Assembly (NCBI GenBank): GCA_001766655.1
Contig: MJCC01000004.1
Location: 992,429-1,056,428, forward strand
Length of the DNA: 64,000 nucleotides
Source of the DNA: Phytomonas francai
Lineage: Eukaryota > Euglenozoa > Kinetoplastea > Trypanosomatida > Trypanosomatidae
Direction of reading: 5' to 3'
The number at the start of each line of letters is the position of its first letter. Within the stretch, counting starts at the first letter, position 1. Shown here piece after piece: positions 40,736 through 49,612 of this stretch. The translations under genes and the position numbers were made by a program. The notes beneath the pieces are model-generated. The model was given only the letters and a program-made list of their open reading frames with translations. It did not search any database and was not told the origin of the DNA.

Positions 40736-42007
40736 TTACAGCCCACGTCCAGATAGGGACTCCTCAACAGGCTCCTCCAAAGCGGCCCTTTCTTTTTCGA
40801 GCAAAAAGTCCTCCTCGGGGCCGCGCGCCTCGCTCGGGATGAGCTCCTCGAGCATCCCAAGGCTCCATCGCGTGTAGCTCACATGCTCGAAGTAAAACAC
40901 CCACCTCGCGACCCACCGCACCCAATCCAAATCCACCCCATGGTCCTGCATCGTATCGTACAGCTCGTTTTGAAAATCCATCTCCAGATGCCATAAACAG
41001 GGGCCATCGTAGAATAAATTCTCCCGCACCCAACGCGCGTTGTCGGTGCTTTCCATAAGCAAAGGCGAGGCCGCGGCGTCATACGCGCGGACGTTCCGCA
41101 TGTGCATGCCCCCCTCATTACACGCGATCGAAAAGTGCAAAATCACGCCTTTCCGCGTAATCAGCACCTCAATAGGAAACCAATCGACAAAAGTCAGCAT
41201 CGCGTTAAGTTTTGGCGGGTCTTTCACCTCCACCGGGGCGTAGGCGACGACGCGTGCCTGACGGGTCTCCTCAATCGCATCCCGTGTGAAGGTCGCGAAG
41301 TTATTCTCGCGATCGTAGGATGCGGACCAGCTCCCATCACCGTAAAGAATAGAAGGCGCCTCCGTGCGAGAGGTATCTAAACTTCCCCCCCCCTTCCCCT
41401 CCCCTGTGGGTTTCGCTTCGATGGAGACCCTACTTTCCTCCCCCCGCTCTGGAAAAGAAGGAGGAGGAGGAGGATTCACGGAAGCTCGCTCGCGAAGAGG
41501 CGCTCCGCCCTTCCCGTCGTCCTCATGACTATGGCTATTGAAGTTACTTTGTGAAGCTTCGGAAGGGGCTTTTTTGCGAGAAACCACCGACGGAAGGGGC
41601 GGAGGGGGTTTCGTACCGAATTCATTCCGCATTTCATCGCATAAGTCCTTGTACAAGGAACGAAAGAGCTGATAGTTACCAGGCCCGTAGCGCTCCCCCA
41701 TCGCCCGCTCCCAGGCCGCGTCCTCGTCTTCCAATTGCAGAGTTGATAAAGAACGAGTAGGGGTTGCTGTATACGAAAAAGCTACGCTCCCTCGTGAGGG
41801 TGCACAAAATCGAGCCCTGCAGGCTGTAGAAAAGAAGAAAGAGGAAGCGAAAGAGCGCCATGCGATGGTAGGGTCCGGCTTTGTTCCGGAAAGCTGGGAA
41901 AGACACCTGCTGCTGCGCGACGATCCTACTTCATCGAAACTAAACAAGGTCGTTCGAAGTGGAATTCGGAAGCGCCGCAGTGCGGAGGAGCTACTTGCAA
42001 CGCGCAT
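40736..42007 (-). CDS. mitochondrial p22/p32-like protein (MAM33/C1QBP family)
   Basis: A 423-residue protein from an ATG at 42007. The N terminus is rich in Arg and Ser and lacks acids for 24 residues (MRVASSSSALRRFRIPLRTT), a mitochondrial presequence. Residues of about 100-230 are a low-complexity linker. The MAM33 fold follows: an acidic FATFTRDAIEETRQARVVAY strand region, then PIEVLITRKGVILHFSIACN, then the family's signature end, YDGPCLWHLEMDFQNELYDT with GVDLDWVRWVARWVFYFEH. The family forms acidic trimers in the matrix; T. brucei p22 has been tied to RNA editing of a cytochrome oxidase mRNA. The roughly 200-residue N-terminal extension is unusual for the family. Confidence 0.75.
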   Translation of the reverse strand: MRVASSSSALRRFRIPLRTTLFSFDEVGSSRSSRCLSQLSGTKPDPTIAWRSFASSFFFSTACRARFCAPSRGSVAFSYTATPTRSLSTLQLEDEDAAWERAMGERYGPGNYQLFRSLYKDLCDEMRNEFGTKPPPPLPSVVSRKKAPSEASQSNFNSHSHEDDGKGGAPLRERASVNPPPPPSFPERGEESRVSIEAKPTGEGKGGGSLDTSRTEAPSILYGDGSWSASYDRENNFATFTRDAIEETRQARVVAYAPVEVKDPPKLNAMLTFVDWFPIEVLITRKGVILHFSIACNEGGMHMRNVRAYDAAASPLLMESTDNARWVRENLFYDGPCLWHLEMDFQNELYDTMQDHGVDLDWVRWVARWVFYFEHVSYTRWSLGMLEELIPSEARGPEEDFLLEKERAALEEPVEESLSGRGL

Positions 42008-42853
42008 TTAAAAGAGAGAATTGTCGGTAATAATAATAAAAATAATAATTGACAGGAAATTAAAAGGGACACACTATATAGAGTATCATAGAAATATATA
42101 TGCTGATTTCCGCCCAAAAGGAAAGAAAAAACGTTTCCTCTCACGCAAATTGAACCTACTCGAATTAGTGAAGAACCTTTTTGCTACTAGTGAAAGGAAA
42201 TGAGAGAAGGAATGTTGTAAAACGGTAAAGGAATGCGCTCTCCCTTCGATCCCTATCCTGATATTAGAACCTTAAAAAGAAGTCACAAATATAAAAGGGA
42301 AAAGGATGGGCTCCAAAAGTATCGTTCAGTGCAAACACACGCACACACACACACAAGAAAAACAATTGGTGTGAATAAAAATGCACTCCGAAGAAGAATA
42401 CACTATTAAATCATCAACTTTCTTTTTTAATAAAAATGTTAAGCATTCCATTAACTTTAAATCTAGAACACGGATGTTCTTTTCAATTACTATTCCAATA
42501 ACCGCCGCCTTCATTTGTTGTGCACTCGCAGCCTCCCCCCCCCCTCCCTCTCGCCTTTTGTCATTTTGTCTCTGTTCTTCCATCTCTCGCTATTCATTAA
42601 TGCGCCCCAATCACGGTCATTGTGGATAGGAAGCAAGCCAAAAGAATAAGGAAAAATAGTAGGAACACCAAGAAAGGATGTACACTACACTGAAAATATA
42701 CATGCGCAAGGGAATAGCAAAAAAGAAACGGACAATAAAAAAAAGGAGAGAGAAAGAGGGAGGCCGCCTTTAAACGTATCCCCCATCACTCCTTGCCAAC
42801 GAGCCAACTCCTCCCCTTTGCCACCTTCTTTTCCTCCTCTCCCCTCTCAGGCC
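42008..42853. other. spacer between eIF3i and the p22-like gene
   Basis: Carries a (CA)n tract at 42333-42354, a C run at 42535-42545 and purine-rich sequence at 42730-42760. A plus frame at 42381-42629 is chance-like. No gene. Confidence 0.5.
42333..42354. repeat. (CA)n microsatellite
   Basis: A CA-rich tract with one G interruption. Confidence 0.85.
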
Positions 42854-43942
42854 TTATTGTTCATTCATTTTCAACGACCATAGAGGGACGCTTCCGGGGG
42901 CGTTCGCGTAATTTTCATCAAAGCGGTAGAGCTTAATGAGCCCATCATAACTCGCGCTGGCGAAGCCGAGGCCGTCGGGGTGGAAGGACATCGCGGTGAT
43001 CGTACCGAAATGGCATCGCAGCTGCCCGAGCTGGGTCCCGTACACGCGGTGGAAGAACTTCACCTCAAAGGTGGACTGGCTGCCCTGCGTGGTCACCGCG
43101 GCCGCGTCCATCCCACCCCCCAGGATCACGTGATCGGCGATCGGGCTGATCGAGACGTCGTTGATCGGGACGTCGCTCTGGTAGGTCTGCAGGATGCTGA
43201 GCTCGCGCTGGTCGAGCAGGCAGGCCGTGCAGTCCGACGAGGCCGTCGCCAGCGTCAAGGCGTCGGTGTCGAACTTGAAGCGCTTGATCACGTAGCCCGG
43301 GTGGATCTCGCGCGAGCGGATCACCTTGTTCGTCTCCACGTCCAGGATGTGCATGAAGGCGCCCTCGGAGAAGTAGATGGTGTCGTTCGTCGGCCCCCAC
43401 GAGGCCCACGTGATCATCTCCTGCGATTCCATCTCGTGGGTGCTCGTCGGGTTGAAGGTGGTGCGGGCGGGGGCGATGTCCTCGCCGAACGCGGGGGGCG
43501 TGAAGGGGAGGTTGTAGAGCTGAATCGCCGACCGCGTGCTCGCGCGGCCCTTCGACGCCACCATCAGCAGCGCGTCGTCGTGCGAGAAGCCGACGCTCGC
43601 GCCGGAGGAGAGCGGCCGCTGGATCTTCCCGAGCAGCGCGCCGGTTTCTACGCTCCAGAGCATCGTCTCCTCGCCCATGCTCGTCGTCGCGAGGAGGGTG
43701 GAGAAGCGGTTCACGTCGAGCGCCGCCATCGCGGGGCTGTACTTCCGCCCCCCCTCCCCCTCCTCCGCCGTCGTGTACGAGCCGAGGAGCTCGCCCGTCT
43801 TGGCGTACCAGCAGCACGCCACGCAGTCGGTGTCCAGCGAGGACGAGAAGAGCAGGTCGCCGTCCGCGTTGAATTTGAGCATCGTGACACCCTTCATGTG
43901 GCCGTGCAGGGCCACCCCGCTGAGGTTCACCGCGGATGGCAT
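42854..43942 (-). CDS. EIF3I: translation initiation factor eIF3 subunit i
   Basis: A 362-residue WD40 protein from the ATG at 43942; frame upstream of that has only a GTG start and runs through a pyrimidine tract. It opens with the eIF3i signature LHGHMKGVTMLKFNADGDLL and SSSLDTDCVACCWYAKTGEL. Seven blades can be traced. The late block LGGGMDAAAVTTQGSQSTFE followed by KFFHRVYGTQLGQLRCHFG and AMSFHPDGLGFASASYDG is diagnostic for eIF3i (TRIP-1). It binds eIF3b and eIF3g and helps scanning by the 40S complex. Nearly the whole gene is GC-rich, consistent with strong codon bias. Confidence 0.93.
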   Translation of the reverse strand: MPSAVNLSGVALHGHMKGVTMLKFNADGDLLFSSSLDTDCVACCWYAKTGELLGSYTTAEEGEGGRKYSPAMAALDVNRFSTLLATTSMGEETMLWSVETGALLGKIQRPLSSGASVGFSHDDALLMVASKGRASTRSAIQLYNLPFTPPAFGEDIAPARTTFNPTSTHEMESQEMITWASWGPTNDTIYFSEGAFMHILDVETNKVIRSREIHPGYVIKRFKFDTDALTLATASSDCTACLLDQRELSILQTYQSDVPINDVSISPIADHVILGGGMDAAAVTTQGSQSTFEVKFFHRVYGTQLGQLRCHFGTITAMSFHPDGLGFASASYDGLIKLYRFDENYANAPGSVPLWSLKMNEQ

Positions 43943-44028
43943 CGCCTGTAACAGAATGATGGGAAAAGAGAAGAAAAAAAAACCCTGTGTCAGTGTGTGT
44001 GTGTAGAAAAGAAAAGGGGGGGGGGGGG
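43943..44028 (-). promoter_or_regulatory. predicted spliced-leader acceptor of eIF3i with pyrimidine tracts
   Basis: On the coding strand a C13 run (44028-44016) and then a T/C tract (about 43983-43962) precede TTACAG. The AG at 43947-43946 is followed by only GCG before the ATG at 43942, which would give a 3-base gene-encoded leader. No other AG lies between the second tract and the ATG. Confidence 0.5.
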
Positions 44029-44241
44029 ATGAATAAATGTGAGTGGAAAATGGAGAAATCGAAAGGGTAGCCACAACGTGACACGGAGAGGGTCCAAGTA
44101 TCCGAAACGCAATACGTACCCTCTAAACGACGGCATAACAAACAAACACATATGTCCCTAATAATAATTCTAATAAACCGATCCTCCGCGGCGGTCGCTG
44201 CAGAAGCGCGTACGCGCTTGCGCTTTTTCCCAAATCCCGTT

Positions 44242-46968
44242 CTACCAACCCAGTGCTTTCAATCTAATATTAATCTCAGATAAAAAATCACCCCGGCGAT
44301 CAGCCGCCTCGCTAAGACTTATTTTATCCTTTTGAGCTGAATATCGCAACCGCTGCGTATCTGCGGTAAGTAAGCTCTTTACTTCGCCTCTCCGAGGCTT
44401 TTCCTCGTCAGAAACGCCCATCTGACGCTTTACACGCTCCATCCCAGCCTGGATAAGGCTCGTAAGTTCGTTCAGCAGCTGATTTTCATCTTTCTGCCAA
44501 TCCCCCATCATAGATTCTTTTGAACTCTCGAGTTGTTGAATAAGATGATTTTCCATTTCACGCTGATGTTGGGAAACATGAGAAATCTTCTCCACCAAAT
44601 CCCGACGAAAGGCGTCGAGCCGTGAGGTGGTTTGCTGATGATGCTTTTCCAGCTTCTCCGTGAGCTGCATCTCTTGATGCTCCATGCTATACGTGAGAAG
44701 CCTCAAAATATGCTGAAGATCCTTCTCCAAGGAACCTTTGTGAGGGATTTCCTCGCTACCTGGCGGAGGAAATTTGGCCAAGGATGCGGAGATATTTGGA
44801 TCCGACGGCGTAGGATCCTCATCGCCGGCGTCCTCTTCTCTAACCTCCTCTTTTTCAATATCCCGTAAGTCCTCACCCGCGGGGGGGTCCTCAGCATTCG
44901 CATATCGTCTTTTTGAATCCCCAGAAGCTGCGCGGGGCTCATCGGGCACGGCAATATAGGACTTCGTCGTCGGGCTATGCACCATCCCGTCAGGTCCTGA
45001 AAAAGAAACCGAATTCAGAGGTGCCTTTTGAGCTTCTTTATACGAATACGGCTTTTCTTCTCTATAAAGTGGTGCCGATTCTGTAAACCCAGCAGAGAAT
45101 TTCTCATGCATTTGAGGAGGCAAAGGCGAGTGCTCGCCTTTGGAAGGCAGGATTATACCGCAGCGAGGGCAACTAACGCCGCCGCTAGGCATCGCCATAA
45201 CAGGCATCATGTATAAAAACGGTGGATAATAAGGAGAAGGGTGATGGTAACCGTAGGTTTCCGCCCCTCCGCCCATCATCCACGGAAAGGAGGCTCCAGC
45301 CATTCGTGGTGAGGCTTCTCCGCCCACGGCAGTGTTGAATAAAAAGGGAGGAGAGGAAGGAGGAATAGCCCCAGAGTACCCTTGCGAGGGGCCTTTGTTG
45401 ATGGTGTCGGCAGCCGTTCTAGAGGAATCCACCGCTGTGGGATGGGTAGCATTAGGCGGATGAAAAGCACATGAATGGGGTGGATGAACATAGTACTGCG
45501 GATGCGGATGTCTCGAGGAAGTTTCAGGAGCTGCCGGCAAAGTCTGAAGCAAAGGATTATCATAGAAAGCCTCTGTTGACTTTGTAGGAATATCATTACC
45601 ATTAGAACGCTGGAAAGCTCTTGGTGTAGAGGTGTTTATCCGCACGGGCGACGGCGAAGATCGCGCGTAGCCCCCGCCGGAAACTCCCTCTCCGTGTTGG
45701 CGAAGAAGCAAGCACTGCTCAATGCCATGATGGACGAGCAAAAAGGCCTTTTCGAGAGGATGCGGAAACTGCAAAAACGGAAGCGCGTTTTCACGCTCAC
45801 ACCCATCTACGCCTCCTCTGCACGAATCCGTAATCCCGACATTATGGCTAAAATCCACCGACTCCAAGGCGCTATCCTCCAATACCCCGCTGAGCACGAA
45901 CGCCCGCAGCCCCTCCCGCGAGGCCGCGTTTCGGCTGAAGTCCAAAAATCGCATCGAGGCGTCCCCGCGGAGGGTTTCCGCCAGGACCCGGAGCGTGGGG
46001 TCCCCGAGCGCGTTGTCGGAAACATCCAGCCGCGCCAATCCCCCGCCCTCGCGAGGGGGGCTTTTCGAAGGCCCCGCGGGGGAGCGGAGGGAGCGCCGCC
46101 AGTCCGCCGCCCCCGCGGCCGCGCGGCCGCGGCAGACCAACGCCCGCAGCCCCCGCCCGCACGCGTCCGTCAGGCCGCACGCGGCAAAAGAGGCCTCGGC
46201 GAGCCGCGAAAAGGGCCGCGCGGCCGCCGTCGTCAGCGCCGAAAAGAGCCCCGGCGAGAGCGCGGAGCCGTGGAGGGAAAGCGCGCGGAGGGGCGCGCAC
46301 GCGGCGAGCGCGCGCATCAGCCGCCCCGCCCCCTCCGGCACCGCGCGCAGGGGGAATCCGGCGAACTCGAAGTCGACGAGCGAGTCCCGGCTGAGCTCGA
46401 CGGCCCGGCGGACCCCGTCCACGAGCTCCGCCAACACGCGCCCGCCCACGGGAAACACCGCGGGGGAATTCGCCAAGGCCCGGCCCTCCCCCCGCTTCCC
46501 CGCCTCCTTCCCTTTTTCCTTTTCCTTTCGCCTCCCTCCCTCGCGAAGACGTTTCCCGAGGGCCTGGACCGGCCGACGACCAAAGCGTAGACGAAGCCGG
46601 ACGAGCCTCCCCGTCAGCGCCCGCGGCGGGGACGGCCCACGGCAAGAAGAACCCGCCCCGCGAGAGGACGACAGGCCGCGCGAGGCGCCTTTCCCGCGCG
46701 AATTCGCCTTCCCACCCGCGGCCCCCTTCCCGGCAGAAAAGACCAAAGAAGAAGAAGGAGGGTCGGAAGGGGGACGGCGAGGGGGGGCGCGTGGCGCGTC
46801 CAACCCAACACGGCTGAGGGCCAGGGCGAAAACGCGAATGCTCTGGAGGGGAACCCCGTCCAAATCGGCATCAATCGAGCAGGCATCGAGGTGATTGATA
46901 AACCCCTCAAAAGGTTGTAGACGTTGCCGCTGGCACTCCGCCAGGTATTCATGCACAACCGCTAGCAT
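44242..46968 (-). CDS. leucine-rich-repeat protein, CEP78-like
   Basis: A 908-residue protein from the ATG at 46968; the frame upstream has only a GTG and crosses a poly-C tract. After an N-terminal helical part, LRRs run from about 215 to 400: FEFAGFPLRAVPEGA, LRALSLHGSALSPGL, ASFAACGLTDACGRGL, then a WRRSLR loop, LARLDVSDNALGDPTLRVLA and MRFLDFSRNAASREGLRAF. The order of repeats with a W-x2-SLR insert between them resembles CEP78, a centriolar protein needed for ciliary function. Pro/Ser-rich linkers follow, with a CPRCG pair near 640. A C-terminal coiled coil (about 770-900) ends in RLKALGW. Extreme GC covers the LRR region (45.9-46.75 kb). CEP78 identity is by eye. Confidence 0.55.
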   Translation of the reverse strand: MLAVVHEYLAECQRQRLQPFEGFINHLDACSIDADLDGVPLQSIRVFALALSRVGLDAPRAPPRRPPSDPPSSSLVFSAGKGAAGGKANSRGKGASRGLSSSRGAGSSCRGPSPPRALTGRLVRLRLRFGRRPVQALGKRLREGGRRKEKEKGKEAGKRGEGRALANSPAVFPVGGRVLAELVDGVRRAVELSRDSLVDFEFAGFPLRAVPEGAGRLMRALAACAPLRALSLHGSALSPGLFSALTTAAARPFSRLAEASFAACGLTDACGRGLRALVCRGRAAAGAADWRRSLRSPAGPSKSPPREGGGLARLDVSDNALGDPTLRVLAETLRGDASMRFLDFSRNAASREGLRAFVLSGVLEDSALESVDFSHNVGITDSCRGGVDGCERENALPFLQFPHPLEKAFLLVHHGIEQCLLLRQHGEGVSGGGYARSSPSPVRINTSTPRAFQRSNGNDIPTKSTEAFYDNPLLQTLPAAPETSSRHPHPQYYVHPPHSCAFHPPNATHPTAVDSSRTAADTINKGPSQGYSGAIPPSSPPFLFNTAVGGEASPRMAGASFPWMMGGGAETYGYHHPSPYYPPFLYMMPVMAMPSGGVSCPRCGIILPSKGEHSPLPPQMHEKFSAGFTESAPLYREEKPYSYKEAQKAPLNSVSFSGPDGMVHSPTTKSYIAVPDEPRAASGDSKRRYANAEDPPAGEDLRDIEKEEVREEDAGDEDPTPSDPNISASLAKFPPPGSEEIPHKGSLEKDLQHILRLLTYSMEHQEMQLTEKLEKHHQQTTSRLDAFRRDLVEKISHVSQHQREMENHLIQQLESSKESMMGDWQKDENQLLNELTSLIQAGMERVKRQMGVSDEEKPRRGEVKSLLTADTQRLRYSAQKDKISLSEAADRRGDFLSEINIRLKALGW

Positions 46969-46981
46969 TTCGTTGAAGAGA

Positions 46982-46994
46982 GGGGGGGGGGGGG
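46982..46994. repeat. G13 run (poly-C on the coding strand) at CEP78-like start
   Basis: It lies only 14 bases upstream of the ATG, with no AG between on the coding strand, the same arrangement as at the PEX3 start. Confidence 0.9.
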
Positions 46995-47076
46995 AAAGTG
47001 CTCCAAAATCCCTTAGATAATCCGCTACTCTTGGAGTGTTGATGTTTTTTTTGAAAAAGTACACACTACCTCTCAC

Positions 47077-47547
47077 GGTCTATATTACCCCAAACAAACA
47101 AACACCGACTGGCATATATATATATATATGTGTGTATATGTATATATATGGCAAACGGCAAAGCTTTTAGATCCCCTATAGTTGCTGTAGGGGGGGAAAG
47201 CACCTCCCTTCTTCAATTGAAAAGAAAACGATGGAGTGGATTGTAAAGAGCATGAATGTGCAATCGAGGAAAAAATAATGAAATGCGACCACGATTAGGG
47301 GCAGTCCCTCAGGGTATGCCGTACAGAAAATGATTTTTTATGGTTTCGGTAATATGGGTAGGGAAGGGTGCGATGCCGCCCCTAACTATCGGAAAGAAGG
47401 TGCACAGCGCACCCTAAAAAATAGATATGATTAACGAAAGGAAACGAAGGGGATAGAGGGAGACCCGGCGTGCCCTTCATAGAGCACCATCTCGTAGCGG
47501 TTCCATCATGAAAAGAAATCAAGATTATTCTGACCATGTTCCTTTAT
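47077..47547. other. spacer upstream of the CEP78-like gene
   Basis: Contains TA/TG-rich simple sequence at 47116-47149 and G-rich patches. No gene. Confidence 0.5.
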
Positions 47548-47930
47548 TTAGCTACTGTCCTCCACCCTCCCCATAACATTCGAATACAGACCCCCTGCGC
47601 ACGCCGCAATGCGGCTCATTTCTTTGGTGAGCCTCAAAAGAGAGGTGGACGAGGTGATGGGAGGGCGCGGGAAAAAGACCCGCGCAGACGGGGGATCCGG
47701 CGACCCCGACGCCGCCTCCCCGCGACCTCGCCCACCCCCCCCTCCCCGCGCCCGCACGTCGTCGGCCCCGGCCTTACGCGGGGACGCCGACGCGCGGGCC
47801 GGGGCCTCTCGCGCGTGCACGTCATCACCGGGGGCTATGGCGAACGCAGCCCCGGTGTCCGATGGCGGCGCTTCTCTTCTCTTCTCCTCTCTTCTCTTTT
47901 CTCCTCTCCTCTCCTCCCCCCGCACAACAT
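47548..47930 (-). pseudogene. GC-rich island with conflicting frames, possible broken small gene
   Basis: About 340 bases of very high GC stand out in AT-rich spacer, and in this window such GC marks coding DNA. A minus frame ending at 47548 (…LLRLTKEMSRIAACAGGLYS) is open but has no ATG until 23 codons from its end. The first ATG after an upstream acceptor-like AG (about 48028) is at 47930, in another frame that stops after 31 codons in a GA-rich tract. A one- or two-base error or mutation in that tract would join the frames into a basic protein of about 125 residues. A plus frame from an ATG at 47609 (107 codons) is also open. The true strand is undecided. Confidence 0.3.
47871..47919. repeat. 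CTCTT/TCT low-complexity tract
   Basis: An imperfect pyrimidine repeat of about 49 bases on the plus strand, purine on the minus strand. It is the likely site of the frame break in the island above. Confidence 0.85.
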
Positions 47931-49612
47931 AACGGCCGCGCGATGACGCCGTCGCAGTCTCGGAGCCCGTAGGTCCACACGGGAGATTGAAACGAGTATA
48001 CTCCAGGTGGGATTGTTCGTGGGTACCTGAATACGGATAGTGGGAAAGGCAAATATTGAAAGAAAGAAAAAGAAAGACATAAAAGTTGTATGATGCAGTT
48101 GACGACCTTCACCTCCCCGCACATACAGACATACCGCGCATGATCCACCTCACCCCGGGGGGTCTAGCCGAACGCAGGTTAGCCAAATAACATCGCTATT
48201 ACCCGAGTACCGCCGGTATGGAACAGTTCCCCGCAACACTCAAACGTTAAGAGGCAACACACAGGACGGGAAAAACACTAAACAATTTAAGCTTTCAAGC
48301 GCGCTTCCCTCAGAATCTCGATATTCAATCTCGTGTAGAAGAAAATTCGCGCGAATTCCTGTTTTCCTTTCCTGCATGTAATCCACCCTTCCTAGTGATC
48401 CCAACAGAAATAGGTTTGCGGTTGTCTTGCTATAAAGGCAATCCAAAGAGGTTAAACAACCGCTCAACACTCCCCAGCACCTGTACGCCCACCACCTTTC
48501 GTTATGGATATTCAACGGTGAAAATTCAAAGTATAAGGGAAAAGGTGAACGCGATGTATCACAAGGAAGAAGCTGTAAAACATTCTTAAGAAATAAAATT
48601 GGAGATTTGTCCTATCACTAACTGTTAATCGACGCAAACCGCTATCTAGAATGTTCAAAATAGGACGAAGCTGTTAAATAAAGCAGCACTGAAACTATTG
48701 AACATTATCCATTGATAAAAGGTTCGCTGAGCCTACCCAGCTGCGTTCGCTATATGGCGAAATGAAGAACCAATGAGAATGCTATGAAGAAATAGACACA
48801 TTTTTACAAGGAAAAGCATCGACAAGGACAAAAAAATTCCCGCCCTTTCCATACATGAGGATAGGAAACCCATAGGCAACCAATCTCTCACAGTCTTTCA
48901 GCATGCCCTGTCGAGATTTTAAGCACTGAATAGCGAAGTTTTCCCTCCTGCGATTGAAACGCGTAGAGAAAACGGAAAGCAAACGAGCCTGTACGAGCCT
49001 CAATTCACTTATTTCAAACCATATAGATTTTATTTAATAAAAAAGCGTTGTAAAGTTAATCCTTACAATCATTGGGTAGTGGTTGCCTTTACACACTTCA
49101 GAAAGATCATGAGTGTGATAGGGTTCGTGAAGATAATAATACCCTTATTCGGGAAAAAATAGAGTATATAGCTTAACAGGAAAGAGCATTTGATAATATA
49201 ATGCTCTGGATATTACTCAATTGTATTTTTTGTGTGCGTGTTGAACTATTTAAATTGTCAGCAAGAAGCTGCATCTCATGCATGTAGTGAAGACAACACA
49301 TCAGCAAAGGCACAAATTTTGTAGACCTTCCCCTGGTATTTCACCCACATTAATTGCTATTTTTTTTGCATACACATGTACAATAAGTGCTTCAATTATA
49401 TATATATATATGTATATATATTTATATAAGCAAACACACATGCATAGCGGTAAAAAAAATTAAAATGATTTTGTATTCGTGTACGAATCTAAAAAAGTGT
49501 GAAGAATGATAATAAAAAGGAATATTATTATTAGTAACAAAAAGTACGTATAGTAAGTCCAATCCACTTCATAAGAGTATCCTTTGCACTCCTATGAGAA
49601 AATGCATTACTG
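47931..49612. other. spacer between HAP2 and the GC island
   Basis: Mostly AT-rich. A pyrimidine stretch and AG at about 48028-48075 on the coding strand suggest a splice acceptor for the island. TA-rich simple sequence lies at 49394-49428. Minus frames at 48240-48515 and 48782-49003 lack ATG starts. No gene. Confidence 0.45.

Noticed and set aside
42980..44141. Long frames on both strands over eIF3i
   Set aside because: High-GC shadows in other frames; they are Arg/Gly/Glu-rich and lack any motif.
45694..46894. Plus-strand and second minus-strand frames over the CEP78-like gene
   Set aside because: Arg/Ala/Pro-rich shadows of the extreme-GC LRR region.
48782..49003. 73-codon minus frame with a protein-like end
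   Set aside because: Begins with TTG, leaves only 40 codons after its first ATG, and has no family.
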